This document shows positions 7,598 to 16,604 of a stretch of DNA of 64,000 bases, piece by piece. How positions within the stretch are numbered: position 1 is the stretch's first letter; each line of letters starts with the position of its first letter. This stretch comes from G963668435 sp963668435 (GTDB taxonomy: Bacteria; Latescibacterota; Latescibacteria; Latescibacterales; Latescibacteraceae). The notes beneath the pieces are model-generated. The model was not told the origin of the DNA, did no database searches, and saw nothing but the letters and a program-made list of their open reading frames with translations. The translations under genes were made by a program, and so were the position numbers. Where the stretch lies: the NCBI GenBank assembly GCA_963668435.2, contig CAXXSC010000010.1:434001-498000 (forward strand). Reading direction: 5' to 3'.

Positions 7598-9976
7598 CTA
7601 CCTCCGGATAACGACCATTTTGTCTCTGAAATTATTCCCGTTCACATCGGTTCCGGTAAAGAAATAGACACCGGAACCAACATATCCGCCCTCGAAATTT
7701 CGGCCGTCCCATTGTGCCGATGCAGAAGAGCCGCTGTCCGAGACAGAAGCCCCCACCTCATTCAGGAACTCGCCGTTGAATGAATATATTTTGACAACAG
7801 TGTTTTCCTTAAGACCGGGGAACGTGGCGAAGGAGTCATAACCCCATATCTCGAAGGGGTTCGGATACACCCGGATATCGCTTTCGGCGCCGTTCATTTC
7901 GCCAGATTTCACATCGAAACGGCAGAGACCGGCAATGGTGCCTATCCAGAGTACATCTTTCTCATCGTCATAGGTGAGAGAATAAATATCGTTTGCAAAA
8001 ATACCGCTGTTGGAGGTCGTATATTCCGTCTCGTACTCGTTGTTTTCATCCAGCTTAACAAGGCCATCTGCAGTGCCGACCCATTTGTTGTTATTGTGAT
8101 CGACTGTAACCGCCTGTACTGCCGTACTCACATCCTCGATCTGATCATTGAACGAAGATACCGCGAGATCGAGCCCCCCCTTTTTCTCCACAAGGTTGAG
8201 ACCACCTTGCGAACCGACCCAAACATTACCGTTCATATCTGGAGCAAGCGCATCGATCCTGACTGCATGGATACCGTCCACAATCCGAAGGTTCTTCACG
8301 TGGACAGAGCTGTCATAATCGCTTTTATCGAACGGATCGTCACCGACATAAATACCGAGAAGCCCCTCTGTATGCATTCCGCACCAGACCCAGCCGTCGT
8401 CATCGGCCTCGATAACACGGATGTAAGCGGAATCGTCGGGGAAATTGCCGTCGGCGGGCGAGTAATGCTGGTACTTGGTGACCGGATAACCGTCGACAAC
8501 AACAGCACCCGAGGTTGCGATCGATTCAAGTCCGTGACTGGCGGGCGGAAGCATCCAGTTGGCAATCCAGATATTCCCCTTGCCGTCCTCACAGATATCG
8601 GAAGCGACATTGTAATGACGCTGATCCGTTGCCTTGACAATTTCCTCTTCCTCATCGATACGGATGATAGTGTCGTTTTCGATCGATACGGTGCCATCAT
8701 CCTCGACAACATAGACACCCTTGCCCCAGGTCGCCAGCCAGACTGTATTGCGGCTGTCCACGAAACTGCTGACAACACGGAACGACCACTCGAAAAACGA
8801 GGAGGGATAATTGCTCCATGATTCGCCGTCGAAACGCTGGAACGAGGCAAAAAGTGTTAAATCACGATATGCGGAGGATGTCCAGATAATATCGTTGTCT
8901 GCCAGGGAAATTGTATAAAAGACATTGTTATAGACATCGCTCGGTTTCGGAACATCGATGAAGCCGTCCTCGGTATAGCATTGAAGACCGTTAACTTCAG
9001 TGCCAATCCAGAGACGGCCCGCGCTGTCATTGAACAATGTGTTGATATCGGCATATTTTGCGCTGATCAGATACAGTCCCGTGCCTGACTGAAGGTAAAC
9101 ACCGCCGATAAAGCTATTGTCTTCCTGGCGGCTGCCTGCTACAACGGTACGGCCATCGGGGGCTTTCGCAAAACTTGTCATTTCAATTCTGCGGCCATCC
9201 TCAGACAGTGTTGTCCAGCGCGCCATTGTTTTTGTGGCGGTCTCAACCAGGAGGATGTAGCCAAGGTTCGTAATCGCCAGTGGAATGCCGTTGCTGACAG
9301 CGAAATCGTTAATCGAAGCCAACCTGTTGTTTGAATCCGTATAACTGTAGTTGTCCCAGTGATCGGGGAACTCGAGATTCGGATCACTTTCATCCGCTGA
9401 GGCAAGGCCCGCATCAGTACAGGCCCATATCCTGCCGCTGTCGATCCTGATGCGTTTCACTGCAAGCTGTTCTGAAAAATCATTTCCGAGCTTGGTAAAA
9501 GCCTTGATGCCGTTATTTGCGAGATCGAGCCGGTCGATTCCCACACTATGAGCCACATAAAGCTTATTGTCATCCATCACGACAATATCATAGACAGCGA
9601 TACCGCTGGGAAACTCAGAGGTTTTGATATGGTATTCAGGGAAAATGACCTGCGTGAACGTTTCCGTGTCGGGCTCGAAACGCCAGAGACCGTCCTCAAA
9701 AAAACCGAGATAAACAGCTTCAGAGGTGGTGGCAACAGCCTGTATGGTATTATTAGGCAGTCCATTGTTTTTATAATAGAGGTGATAGTTGTTCGTTTCC
9801 GGATTATAGCGCATGAGACCACCGGCAGTGGCGGCATAAATCTCACCATCGAACTCACAGATATCATCGACAGTCACAAACGGCGGGAAACCCTGCCAGT
9901 CTGGGTATTCTTCCGCCCGGGAGAACGGGGCACAGAAGATCACCGCAAGAATCATAGATACGGAAAAAAGTCGCAT
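7598..9976 (-). CDS. Secreted two-component-regulator-type propeller protein with C-terminal sorting tail
   Basis: About 792 residues with a signal peptide (hydrophobic stretch, then a cut near SRA-EE). The body carries repeated propeller blades with the regulator-propeller flavour: GLPNNTIQAVATTS, DSAGRLWIGTEVNGLQ, GNVWVGSQGGLNL, NNKWVGTADGLVKL, VLWIGTIAGLCRFD. No kinase or receiver follows. The last ~85 residues are a FlgD-like / type A sorting domain (YPNPFEIWG, KIYSFNGEF, GVYFFTG), suggesting export across the outer membrane. I prefer the ATG at 9976 after GGGGAGG, although the spacing is tight; an in-frame GTG at 9988 is the alternative. Its ligand is unknown. Confidence 0.85.
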   Translation of the reverse strand: MRLFSVSMILAVIFCAPFSRAEEYPDWQGFPPFVTVDDICEFDGEIYAATAGGLMRYNPETNNYHLYYKNNGLPNNTIQAVATTSEAVYLGFFEDGLWRFEPDTETFTQVIFPEYHIKTSEFPSGIAVYDIVVMDDNKLYVAHSVGIDRLDLANNGIKAFTKLGNDFSEQLAVKRIRIDSGRIWACTDAGLASADESDPNLEFPDHWDNYSYTDSNNRLASINDFAVSNGIPLAITNLGYILLVETATKTMARWTTLSEDGRRIEMTSFAKAPDGRTVVAGSRQEDNSFIGGVYLQSGTGLYLISAKYADINTLFNDSAGRLWIGTEVNGLQCYTEDGFIDVPKPSDVYNNVFYTISLADNDIIWTSSAYRDLTLFASFQRFDGESWSNYPSSFFEWSFRVVSSFVDSRNTVWLATWGKGVYVVEDDGTVSIENDTIIRIDEEEEIVKATDQRHYNVASDICEDGKGNIWIANWMLPPASHGLESIATSGAVVVDGYPVTKYQHYSPADGNFPDDSAYIRVIEADDDGWVWCGMHTEGLLGIYVGDDPFDKSDYDSSVHVKNLRIVDGIHAVRIDALAPDMNGNVWVGSQGGLNLVEKKGGLDLAVSSFNDQIEDVSTAVQAVTVDHNNNKWVGTADGLVKLDENNEYETEYTTSNSGIFANDIYSLTYDDEKDVLWIGTIAGLCRFDVKSGEMNGAESDIRVYPNPFEIWGYDSFATFPGLKENTVVKIYSFNGEFLNEVGASVSDSGSSASAQWDGRNFEGGYVGSGVYFFTGTDVNGNNFRDKMVVIRR

Positions 9977-10010
9977 AATCCTCCCCACACATTTATATCA
10001 GGCAGCTGCA

Positions 10011-11513
10011 TCATTCGAATGCCGTGCCCGGCTCTGCTTTCTTTAGCCGTGTCCGAATAAAATAGATAATCAGGGACACAGAGGAAACCACAAAACAAAA
10101 AATACTGAAAATATTACCAAAACGGCCGTAAAAAGTCATTGCATCCACAATAGGGAGTGTGGCGCTCAATGTCGTTCGCTCATCGACACCACGACTGCTT
10201 ATAATACGACCGTAAGGATCGATGAACATCGAAATGCCTGTATTGGCACAACGGGCGACCGGACGCTTGAACTCTATGGCCCTCATAACAGCGATCATAG
10301 CATGCTGAACCGGGGAAGCCACCGGCCCGAACCAGACATCATTTGTAATGATAACGAGCATCTGAGAGCCACGGGCGACAAAACGGCGCACGAGATCGGG
10401 GAATATCGATTCGAAACAGATAACCGTGTTGAAAATCGGCAAACCGGGCGTTTCGAACACGGTCGTTTCCGAGCCCTCATCCCAGTCAGCCTCTCCGAGA
10501 TCAATTTTTCGAAGCACCGGGAACGTGTTATCGAGCGGTATCGCCTCTCCGAACGGCACAAGGTGGATTTTCCTGTAATCATCGGGGAGAAGCCTGCCGG
10601 GAATAAAAAGTGCCGCGCTGTTCCATGTTTGCCCGGTCTCGAAATCAATTTTCGGCGTTCCCGTGACAACCGGCACAGAAATGGAATCAACAAACGCCTG
10701 CATACTGCGGCGGTAGGACGTGATATCTGCGAGATAAACCGGTGTCGCCGTTTCAGGCCAGATCACGAGGTCGGGATTGCTGTCGAGAGTCTCCAGGGTC
10801 ATCGCCCTATAGAGATGGATATTCCACTCCTCGAGGCCGTCCGCCCATTTCTCATCGGGCGTAACATTGCCCTGTACCATAGCGACATTTACAGTCGAAA
10901 CCGGTTCAGGCGCTGTCCTGATGACATACTGCGAGTAGACAAGGGGAAGGATAAACAGCAGGGCCAAGGCGATGAAACGAGGCACAGATCGCCTGACAAT
11001 CAGCATGAATACAATGACATTAACCGTTACTAACCAGAACGATACGCCATAAGCACTCACTATATCAGCAAACTGGATAAGGCCGGGATATGCAGCTTGT
11101 GAATTACCGTAAATCATCCAGGGAAACGCGAGCTGATCGAATGAGCGCAGCCATTCATACCCTGTAACCATAAACGGAAAAAGCGCGAGGGCGAGTCTTT
11201 TTGACCATTGCGCCAGAACCGAACAGAGAACAAACGGCACAGTATAAAGAAGTGCGATGACCGCAATGATCACAAACGCAGCTACCCACGGAATATCGGG
11301 ATGAAAACCAAGCCAGAACAGGCTCAGACAGAAAAACACGAGCCCCGAGATGAATGACAGGACAAAAACCCGGCCCGGTTTCTTTGCGAGCATTACCGGA
11401 ATGAACGGAACAAGTCCGATCCACGCCAGGAATCCCAGCGACAGGGGCGGATACGCCGGAGCAAGAAGAAGGCCGGAGGCTATTGACAGGAGCAGGGCTG
11501 TATGCCATTTCAT
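10011..11513 (-). CDS. lnt: Apolipoprotein N-acyltransferase
   Basis: Adds the third acyl chain to the N-terminal cysteine of lipoproteins in the inner membrane. The 500-residue protein has an N-terminal half of membrane helices and a nitrilase-like domain with the catalytic triad Glu254 (WPETATP), Lys315 (KIHLVPFGE) and Cys366 (VICFES). Length and order match Lnt. The C-terminus has a final membrane helix (IFSIFCFVVSSVSLIIYFI). It lies 18 bases after the PHP phosphatase gene. Its presence fits the many lipoproteins in this window. Confidence 0.95.
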   Translation of the reverse strand: MKWHTALLLSIASGLLLAPAYPPLSLGFLAWIGLVPFIPVMLAKKPGRVFVLSFISGLVFFCLSLFWLGFHPDIPWVAAFVIIAVIALLYTVPFVLCSVLAQWSKRLALALFPFMVTGYEWLRSFDQLAFPWMIYGNSQAAYPGLIQFADIVSAYGVSFWLVTVNVIVFMLIVRRSVPRFIALALLFILPLVYSQYVIRTAPEPVSTVNVAMVQGNVTPDEKWADGLEEWNIHLYRAMTLETLDSNPDLVIWPETATPVYLADITSYRRSMQAFVDSISVPVVTGTPKIDFETGQTWNSAALFIPGRLLPDDYRKIHLVPFGEAIPLDNTFPVLRKIDLGEADWDEGSETTVFETPGLPIFNTVICFESIFPDLVRRFVARGSQMLVIITNDVWFGPVASPVQHAMIAVMRAIEFKRPVARCANTGISMFIDPYGRIISSRGVDERTTLSATLPIVDAMTFYGRFGNIFSIFCFVVSSVSLIIYFIRTRLKKAEPGTAFE

Positions 11514-11531
11514 GGTCGAGAGGCTCCCGTT

Positions 11532-12344
11532 TCAGCCATTCTGTGCAGCGTCAGCAAGCGGGACCTTAATACGGTCTCGCTTATCGAAATAGATGACTTC
11601 GTCATAGCCTGCCCGCGAAAGCAGTTCGAGCGCCCGGTCGAAATACCGGCCAACCTGTTTCGGCTTGTGCGAATCCGAGCCAGCTGTCACCGGTACAGCA
11701 TGACGGTTGAGCGCTGCAAGAAATTCTTCAGTTGGATACTGCTCACCCGCCGGCTTGTCCATGCCGCTCATGTTTATCTCGACAACAAGATCATTGGCCC
11801 TGGCAGCCTCGGCAACACGCTCATACTCATTAGCAAGAGAATCCTCGGGACGGTAGCCCATGCACTTGATATTGTCTATATGGCCGACAGTATCGTAGAG
11901 CCCGGTCTCCATTCCCGCGATGATCCTGTCGAAAAATCGACGATAAATATCCATCACCGGCTCTTTTTCAAACACATCGCTGTACTGCTCCTGGTCAAAA
12001 GGCCATGAATCGAGGTAATGCACCGAACCGATGACATAATCGAAATCGTAGCCGGAAAGTATCTTTTTAATATCATCCACGCGATCGAACTCGATATCCA
12101 TCTCACAGCCGAGCTTGATGGATATCCTGTCACCGTACCGTTCCTGCACCGAGCGCAGCTCATCAACATAGCCGGGCAACTCATCGAATCCCATGCAGAG
12201 ATGGGCCTCCGGCATCACAGGCATGTGGTCGGAAAAGCCGATCTCGACAAGCCCGTTGGCAATTGCCTGCTCGACATACTCCTCCATCCTGCCCTCGGCA
12301 TGGTTGCAGCGCGGCGTATGCATATGATAATCGGGAAGAATCAT
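11532..12344 (-). CDS. PHP-family histidinol-phosphatase-like phosphoesterase
   Basis: A 270-residue PHP-domain phosphatase. It opens with the metal-binding DYHMHTPRCNHAEG motif (His7, His9) and continues with IGFSDHMP, GCEMDI, YVIGSVHYLD and GSDSHKP, the order seen in the HisK / HisJ histidinol-phosphatase type. Histidinol phosphate is the usual substrate, but no other his genes are nearby and it lies next to mtnA and a sugar kinase, so a different sugar phosphate is possible. GAGAGGG before the ATG supports this start; a TTG at 12377 overlapping the mtnA stop is the alternative. Confidence 0.85.
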   Translation of the reverse strand: MILPDYHMHTPRCNHAEGRMEEYVEQAIANGLVEIGFSDHMPVMPEAHLCMGFDELPGYVDELRSVQERYGDRISIKLGCEMDIEFDRVDDIKKILSGYDFDYVIGSVHYLDSWPFDQEQYSDVFEKEPVMDIYRRFFDRIIAGMETGLYDTVGHIDNIKCMGYRPEDSLANEYERVAEAARANDLVVEINMSGMDKPAGEQYPTEEFLAALNRHAVPVTAGSDSHKPKQVGRYFDRALELLSRAGYDEVIYFDKRDRIKVPLADAAQNG

Positions 12345-12373
12345 TGGACCCTCTCTATTTTCGAATAACACTG

Positions 12374-13393
12374 TCAATCCGTTACATTCCAGTTTTCCAG
12401 CACTGAAGCAAATGGTGGACGGGCCACACCTTTTTCAGAGATAATTGCCGAAATATTCTCAGCCGGTGTTACATCAAAGGCCGGGTTGTAATACCGTATA
12501 CCCTCGGGCGCAGTACGGGTTCCGAACTGGCTGTGAATTTCCGCAGTCTCACGCTCCTCTATCGGGATATCGGCACCCGTGGCAAGCTCAAAGTCGAAAC
12601 TGGTCAAAGGTGCGGCAACGTAGAACGGCACTTCATGCCTGCCTGCTGAAATCGAAAGACCGTAGGTGCCGATCTTGTTGGCGGCATCACCATTTGCTGC
12701 AATCCTGTCTGCACCGACGATGACATGGTCGATTTTTCCCTGCGCCAAAACAACGGCGGCCATATTATCGCAAATAAGCGTGACCGGAACACCACTCTTC
12801 GCCAGTTCCCAGGTCGTGAGACGGGCGCCCTGCAGAAGGGGGCGTGTCTCATCGGCATAGACTTCGATGTGTTTCCCCTGCTCGACAGCGGCATATATCA
12901 CACCGAGTGCGGTGCCGTAACCGGAGGTGGCAAGGCCGCCCGCATTGCAGTGGGTCAAAACCGTATCGCCGTCATTGAGAAGTTCCGCACCATGCATGGA
13001 AAGACTGCGGCAGAGAGCCAGATCATCCTGAAAGACAGCCTCTGCCTCATCTGTCAGACGTGCAAGGGGATCACCAGAAGAAAAGGCATCGTCGAGAATC
13101 CCGCTCATCCTGTCGAGTGCGTAAAAAAGGTTGACCGCAGTCGGACGTGTCCGGCGCAGACGTTCTATCGCGCGAACGACATGATCCCGCTCACACTTTT
13201 CAAGCGCAGCAACAGCTACGCCGTAAGCAGCAGCACAGCCAATGGCAGGCGCACCACGGACAGCGAGTGTCTCTATCGCAATAGCGACCTCCTCAACCGT
13301 AGTCATGAGCACGCGCTCTTCGCGCATGGGCAGAAGATGCTGGTCTATGATCTCAAGGCCGTTACCGCGCCATTTCATGGTTTCAACTGGCAT
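12374..13393 (-). CDS. mtnA: S-methyl-5-thioribose-1-phosphate isomerase
   Basis: Isomerises methylthioribose-1-phosphate to methylthioribulose-1-phosphate in methionine salvage. The fold is that of the eIF2B-alpha family. Seen are RGAPAIG, TRPTAVNLFYAL, THCNAGGLATSGYGTALGV with the catalytic Cys, YADETRPLLQGARLTTWEL and VGADRIAANGDAANKIGTY with the catalytic Asp. I prefer the ATG at 13393 behind GGGAAAAGAA; an in-frame TTG at 13426 would add 11 residues. It lies just after a PfkB kinase gene. No other Mtn enzymes are in the window, so a shunt role on other 5-deoxypentose phosphates is also possible. Confidence 0.94.
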   Translation of the reverse strand: MPVETMKWRGNGLEIIDQHLLPMREERVLMTTVEEVAIAIETLAVRGAPAIGCAAAYGVAVAALEKCERDHVVRAIERLRRTRPTAVNLFYALDRMSGILDDAFSSGDPLARLTDEAEAVFQDDLALCRSLSMHGAELLNDGDTVLTHCNAGGLATSGYGTALGVIYAAVEQGKHIEVYADETRPLLQGARLTTWELAKSGVPVTLICDNMAAVVLAQGKIDHVIVGADRIAANGDAANKIGTYGLSISAGRHEVPFYVAAPLTSFDFELATGADIPIEERETAEIHSQFGTRTAPEGIRYYNPAFDVTPAENISAIISEKGVARPPFASVLENWNVTD

Positions 13394-13470
13394 TTCTTTT
13401 CCCGTAATGAAACGTTGGATATGCAAGAAAGGAATAATCGGACAAAATTTTCATCGGTACGAAACGACCG

Positions 13471-14385
13471 CTAAAATCTCGTCATATCTTTGAAGCAATC
13501 AAACCGCTCATCGATACTTTCCAGAGTCAACGCCTTGAGCGTGTCGAGGCTGAATCCCTCAACCAGTGCCGCACCGACAATACTGCCATGCACGACAGCC
13601 TTCCTCATGGTCGCCTCATCATAACGTCCCTCGCGTGCAAGATAGCCCAGAACAGCTCCGGCATAGCTGTCGCCGGCTCCGGTGGGATCAAGCACCTTTT
13701 CCACGGGATACGCGGGCACAGTGAAGAAAGAGTCGTTGGACACAAGGATTGAACCGTGCTCGCCTTTCTTGATGATGACATACTCAGGCCCATCGGCAAG
13801 CAACGCTTTTGCGGCACTGATGACATTGTTTTCCCCGGTGAAAAGCTGGGCTTCCGAATCGTTGATAAAAAGAAGGTCTATGCAGGAAAGAACGCGGCGG
13901 AAAAGATCAGCCGAGTTCTCGAGGTAGCATTCTATCGTGTCTGCGGCGACAAAAGCCGGATCCTCCGCCTGCTCGAAGACCTTGAGCTGCAACGAAGGCT
14001 CGATATTGCCGAGGAAAACACAGGGTGCTGTCCTGGCTTTTTCCGACAGTTTGGGATCGAAATCCTGAAAAACATTCAGCTCGAGATTGGTGGTCTTGCG
14101 CTTGTTCATATCCAGCTCGTACTCACCACCCCAGCGAAATGTCCTGCCGCCCTCGATTATGTTTATCCCCGAGAGGTCAACCGACCGTTCACTTAAAAAG
14201 GACAGATCGTCCATGGGAAAATCATCCCCGACAACGCCGACCATGTTCACCGGTGCGTAAATCGAGGCCGCGGTGGCAAAATAAAGCGCCGAACCGCCCA
14301 AAGAATTACTGACTGATTTATGTTGTGTCACAACATCGTCAAAAGCTATTGAACCGACAACCGTTATACTCATGACAGTTTCCAT
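13471..14385 (-). CDS. PfkB-family carbohydrate/nucleoside kinase
   Basis: A 304-residue ribokinase-fold kinase. It has the N-terminal SLGGSALYFATAAS sugar-binding stretch and the C-terminal signature DPTGAGD (233-239) containing the anion hole and catalytic Asp. The substrate cannot be read from these motifs. Adjacency to mtnA suggests a ribose- or thioribose-type sugar, or adenosine. An ATG four codons inside (MSITVV) is an alternative start. A perfect 12-base palindrome lies in the leader at 14405-14416. Confidence 0.9.
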   Translation of the reverse strand: METVMSITVVGSIAFDDVVTQHKSVSNSLGGSALYFATAASIYAPVNMVGVVGDDFPMDDLSFLSERSVDLSGINIIEGGRTFRWGGEYELDMNKRKTTNLELNVFQDFDPKLSEKARTAPCVFLGNIEPSLQLKVFEQAEDPAFVAADTIECYLENSADLFRRVLSCIDLLFINDSEAQLFTGENNVISAAKALLADGPEYVIIKKGEHGSILVSNDSFFTVPAYPVEKVLDPTGAGDSYAGAVLGYLAREGRYDEATMRKAVVHGSIVGAALVEGFSLDTLKALTLESIDERFDCFKDMTRF

Positions 14386-14502
14386 ATTTTAAGTTAAACA
14401 ACACTAATGATCATTAATCACAGCAAGACTTCGCTCCAGTATAATATCCTGCAACAGCACCATTTACACCGCTGCGACACTCGCTTTGCATCGTCACGAA
14501 AC

Positions 14503-14889
14503 TCAGCTGGCAGCGCTGTCGGGATCATCCTCGACAACAGAAATCTCAGCATCTTCCCAGAGCTTCTCGAGATTGTAATAATTTCTCGTTTCGTTATCGA
14601 AAACATGAAGAACCACATCGACATAATCGATCAGGATCCATTTCTGTGCCTCCATACCTTCGACATGCCAGGGAAGAAGACTGTAGTCTTTTTTCAGTTT
14701 GTGGTTGACCTCATCGGCAACAGCTTTGACATGCACTGAGGAATTACCCGTGGCAATCACAAAAAAGTCGGCGACAGCATCATCCAGATCCCTGAGATCG
14801 ATTACGGCGACATCTTCGCCTTTTTTCTCCAGGACTGTTTCGACCACAAAGTCGAGCAAGTCTTCCGAGGTCATAGTTACTTCAGACAA
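14503..14889 (-). CDS. rsfS: Ribosome silencing factor
   Basis: A 128-residue RsfS/Iojap protein that binds ribosomal protein L14 and keeps the subunits apart in poor growth. Signatures are VIDLRDLDDAVADFFVIATG, KKDYSLLPWHVEG, WILIDYVDVVLHVF and the terminal YNLEKLWEDAE. The likely start is TTG at 14889, 10 bases after GGAGG; an ATG six codons in is the alternative. It follows the LytR_C gene by 5 bases. This rsfS-LytR_C pairing recurs in bacteria. Confidence 0.95.
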   Translation of the reverse strand: MSEVTMTSEDLLDFVVETVLEKKGEDVAVIDLRDLDDAVADFFVIATGNSSVHVKAVADEVNHKLKKDYSLLPWHVEGMEAQKWILIDYVDVVLHVFDNETRNYYNLEKLWEDAEISVVEDDPDSAAS

Positions 14890-14894
14890 ATGAT

Positions 14895-15365
14895 TTATTC
14901 CTCCGTTGAAAGGGCAAGCGTATGCCAGTCGCGGCCGATAACGAGAACAACATCCTCGATAACATACTCGTCGCCGCTTCGCTGCAGCAGGACAGTATCG
15001 ATACCGATGGCCTCAGCGAGATTACGGGCTTTTTCGGCCGAACCGCTTTTCCGGTCAATCACTACCGAGACATCATAGTCGAACGTATCGGCATTCTCGC
15101 CCATTCCGTTGACAACATCATAGCCCATATGGCGCAGCTTTTCCGCAAACATAGAGGCCAGCCCGGAACGGCCGCAACCATTCTGCACCGCTATTTTGAT
15201 AGTAGTATCGATTTCGCGCCCGGAACTACGCGACGTTTTGCTTCCGTTGCCGTCAATAATGGCTATGGATGCCAGTGACAGCACGGTCACGAAGAGGGAG
15301 ACCGCAACAACAGCGGTAAGTGCGTTCGAGTTTCGTTTTTTCTTTTTCTGCGTGGCGATTGCCAT
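14895..15365 (-). CDS. Membrane-anchored LytR C-terminal domain protein
   Basis: A 156-residue protein with a Lys/Arg-rich start (QKKKKRNS), one membrane helix (residues ~16-40) and an extracytoplasmic LytR_C domain: KIAVQNGCGRSGLASMFAEK, YDVVNGMGENADTFDYDVSV, VVIDRKSGSAEKARNLAEAI. LytR_C is usually attached to LytR/CpsA/Psr enzymes but also occurs alone, often beside rsfS as here. It may bind cell-wall or anionic glycan. CCGGAGAGA precedes the ATG. Confidence 0.88.
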   Translation of the reverse strand: MAIATQKKKKRNSNALTAVVAVSLFVTVLSLASIAIIDGNGSKTSRSSGREIDTTIKIAVQNGCGRSGLASMFAEKLRHMGYDVVNGMGENADTFDYDVSVVIDRKSGSAEKARNLAEAIGIDTVLLQRSGDEYVIEDVVLVIGRDWHTLALSTEE

Positions 15366-15394
15366 TCTCTCCGGTTTATCTCAATCATTACAAC

Positions 15395-15430
15395 AAAAAG
15401 GGGATAGCGCTGTCATGAAACGCATCCCCA
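15395..15430 (-). terminator. Rho-independent terminator after the 15475-16026 gene
   Basis: Reading the minus strand, GGGGAT pairs with ATCCCC across an 18-base loop and is followed by a run of six T. It lies 45 bases beyond the stop of the small secreted protein and upstream of the LytR_C gene. Confidence 0.7.
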
Positions 15431-15474
15431 CGTTACTTCTATATCCTGCTCAGCAATTGTCATAAAACAGCGTA

Positions 15475-16026
15475 TTACCATCCATAGAAAGGCGAATACC
15501 TGCGGCTGCGGTAACGGCTGTACGGGCTGAAACCATAGCCGGACATGCCATTATAGCCGTAAGAGCTCGAGTAATCGCGGTAATGGAAACTGATAGTCGT
15601 ATTCTTGGTCGGCTGATAGATCAGGTCCACTGCGGGCACATAAACCCTACCCTGGTCCAGGCCGAGTTTCGAGTCAATGCCTTTCGAGCCGAAAAGATGG
15701 CCGGTCTGAGTCTGGTAGGCAGTCTTGACCCGCATAATCAGCGGGCATTTAAAGCGGTATTCCATGGTATTGATATACATGCCCATGAGGTTGTTGCCGG
15801 ACATGTTATTGGAAGAATAGCTCATGACATACTGATTTTTCATGGTGAAACGCTCTGGATCGAGCAGACTGAAACTCTGCATACTACCCTGAGCTTTCTT
15901 ACCGGAAAGCAGAATTGATTTTCCGCCGGGAATCTCGACAGCATGAGAGGCTGGCGCCGCGAAAATTGCCATAAGGCTAAAGATCAAGATTATTTTTGCG
16001 CTGGTTGAAGTCGATATCAATCGCAT
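15475..16026 (-). CDS. Secreted protein of unknown function, Tyr/Gly/Ser-rich C-terminus
   Basis: I do not recognise this 183-residue protein. It has a signal peptide (hydrophobic core FSLMAIFAAPASHA) and then alternating polar/hydrophobic stretches such as MEYRFKCPLIMRVKTAYQ and TTISFHYRDYSSS, which look like beta strands. The tail (YNGMSGYGFSPYSRY..., ending in FYGW) is aromatic, glycine- and arginine-rich; an aromatic final residue is common in outer-membrane proteins. AAGGGACGAAAGA precedes the ATG. It has its own promoter and terminator, so it appears monocistronic. An outer-membrane or surface structural role is a guess. Confidence 0.75.
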   Translation of the reverse strand: MRLISTSTSAKIILIFSLMAIFAAPASHAVEIPGGKSILLSGKKAQGSMQSFSLLDPERFTMKNQYVMSYSSNNMSGNNLMGMYINTMEYRFKCPLIMRVKTAYQTQTGHLFGSKGIDSKLGLDQGRVYVPAVDLIYQPTKNTTISFHYRDYSSSYGYNGMSGYGFSPYSRYRSRRYSPFYGW

Positions 16027-16074
16027 TCTTTCGTCCCTTACACAGCATATTCACAGTTTCATACGGTCAAAATT

Positions 16075-16104
16075 AAATTAACGGGAAGAAACGCTTAATG
16101 TCAA
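16075..16104 (-). promoter_or_regulatory. Predicted promoter of the small secreted protein gene
   Basis: On the minus strand a consensus TTGACA (16099-16104) is followed after 17-18 bases by TTAATT/TAATTT (16075-16081), with about 50 bases to the ATG. The -35 box is perfect and the -10 box imperfect. Confidence 0.5.
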
Positions 16105-16206
16105 GCATAAATATACTTTTTAATAAACACGGATATTATTAAAAATCCTCTTAATTCTTCTTTATCTTCGATGTCCGATCAAAAGAAAAGTTCCCATTCT
16201 CTTCAA

Positions 16207-16569
16207 TCAGGGAGCGATTTCCTGCTTGATTGTATTATCCTCGTTAAGGATAATGACCGTTGCCTTGAATGCCTCGCGCTCCTTCTCATCCACATGGGCA
16301 TAGGAAATGATGTGAATAATATCGCCTTCCGTACCGAGACGGGCTGCAGGGCCGTTCAGGCAGATAGAACCGGAACCACGTCCGCCCTTGATGACATAGG
16401 TCTCGAAACGCTCTCCGTTGTTGACATTCACGACCTGTACGCGCTCGTTCTCCACCACATCGGCTTTCTCCATAAGGTCTTCATCTATAGTGATGCTTCC
16501 CTCGTACTTGAGATTCGCCTGAGTGACACAGGCGCCGTGCAGTTTTGATTTCATAAGTATTCGATACAT
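16207..16569 (-). CDS. panD: Aspartate 1-decarboxylase proenzyme
   Basis: Makes beta-alanine for pantothenate. The 120-residue proenzyme has the self-cleavage site Gly24-Ser25 in YEGSIT, which yields the pyruvoyl group, with Lys9 and His11 upstream and NGPAARLGTEGDIIHIISY downstream, all as in PanD. GGAGTGAAAAC precedes the ATG. It is last in the operon dCMP deaminase-panC-flavin reductase-panD. Confidence 0.97.
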   Translation of the reverse strand: MYRILMKSKLHGACVTQANLKYEGSITIDEDLMEKADVVENERVQVVNVNNGERFETYVIKGGRGSGSICLNGPAARLGTEGDIIHIISYAHVDEKEREAFKATVIILNEDNTIKQEIAP

Positions 16570-16604
16570 GTTTTCACTCCTGGCACTTCTGTATGTAAAA
16601 TAAT

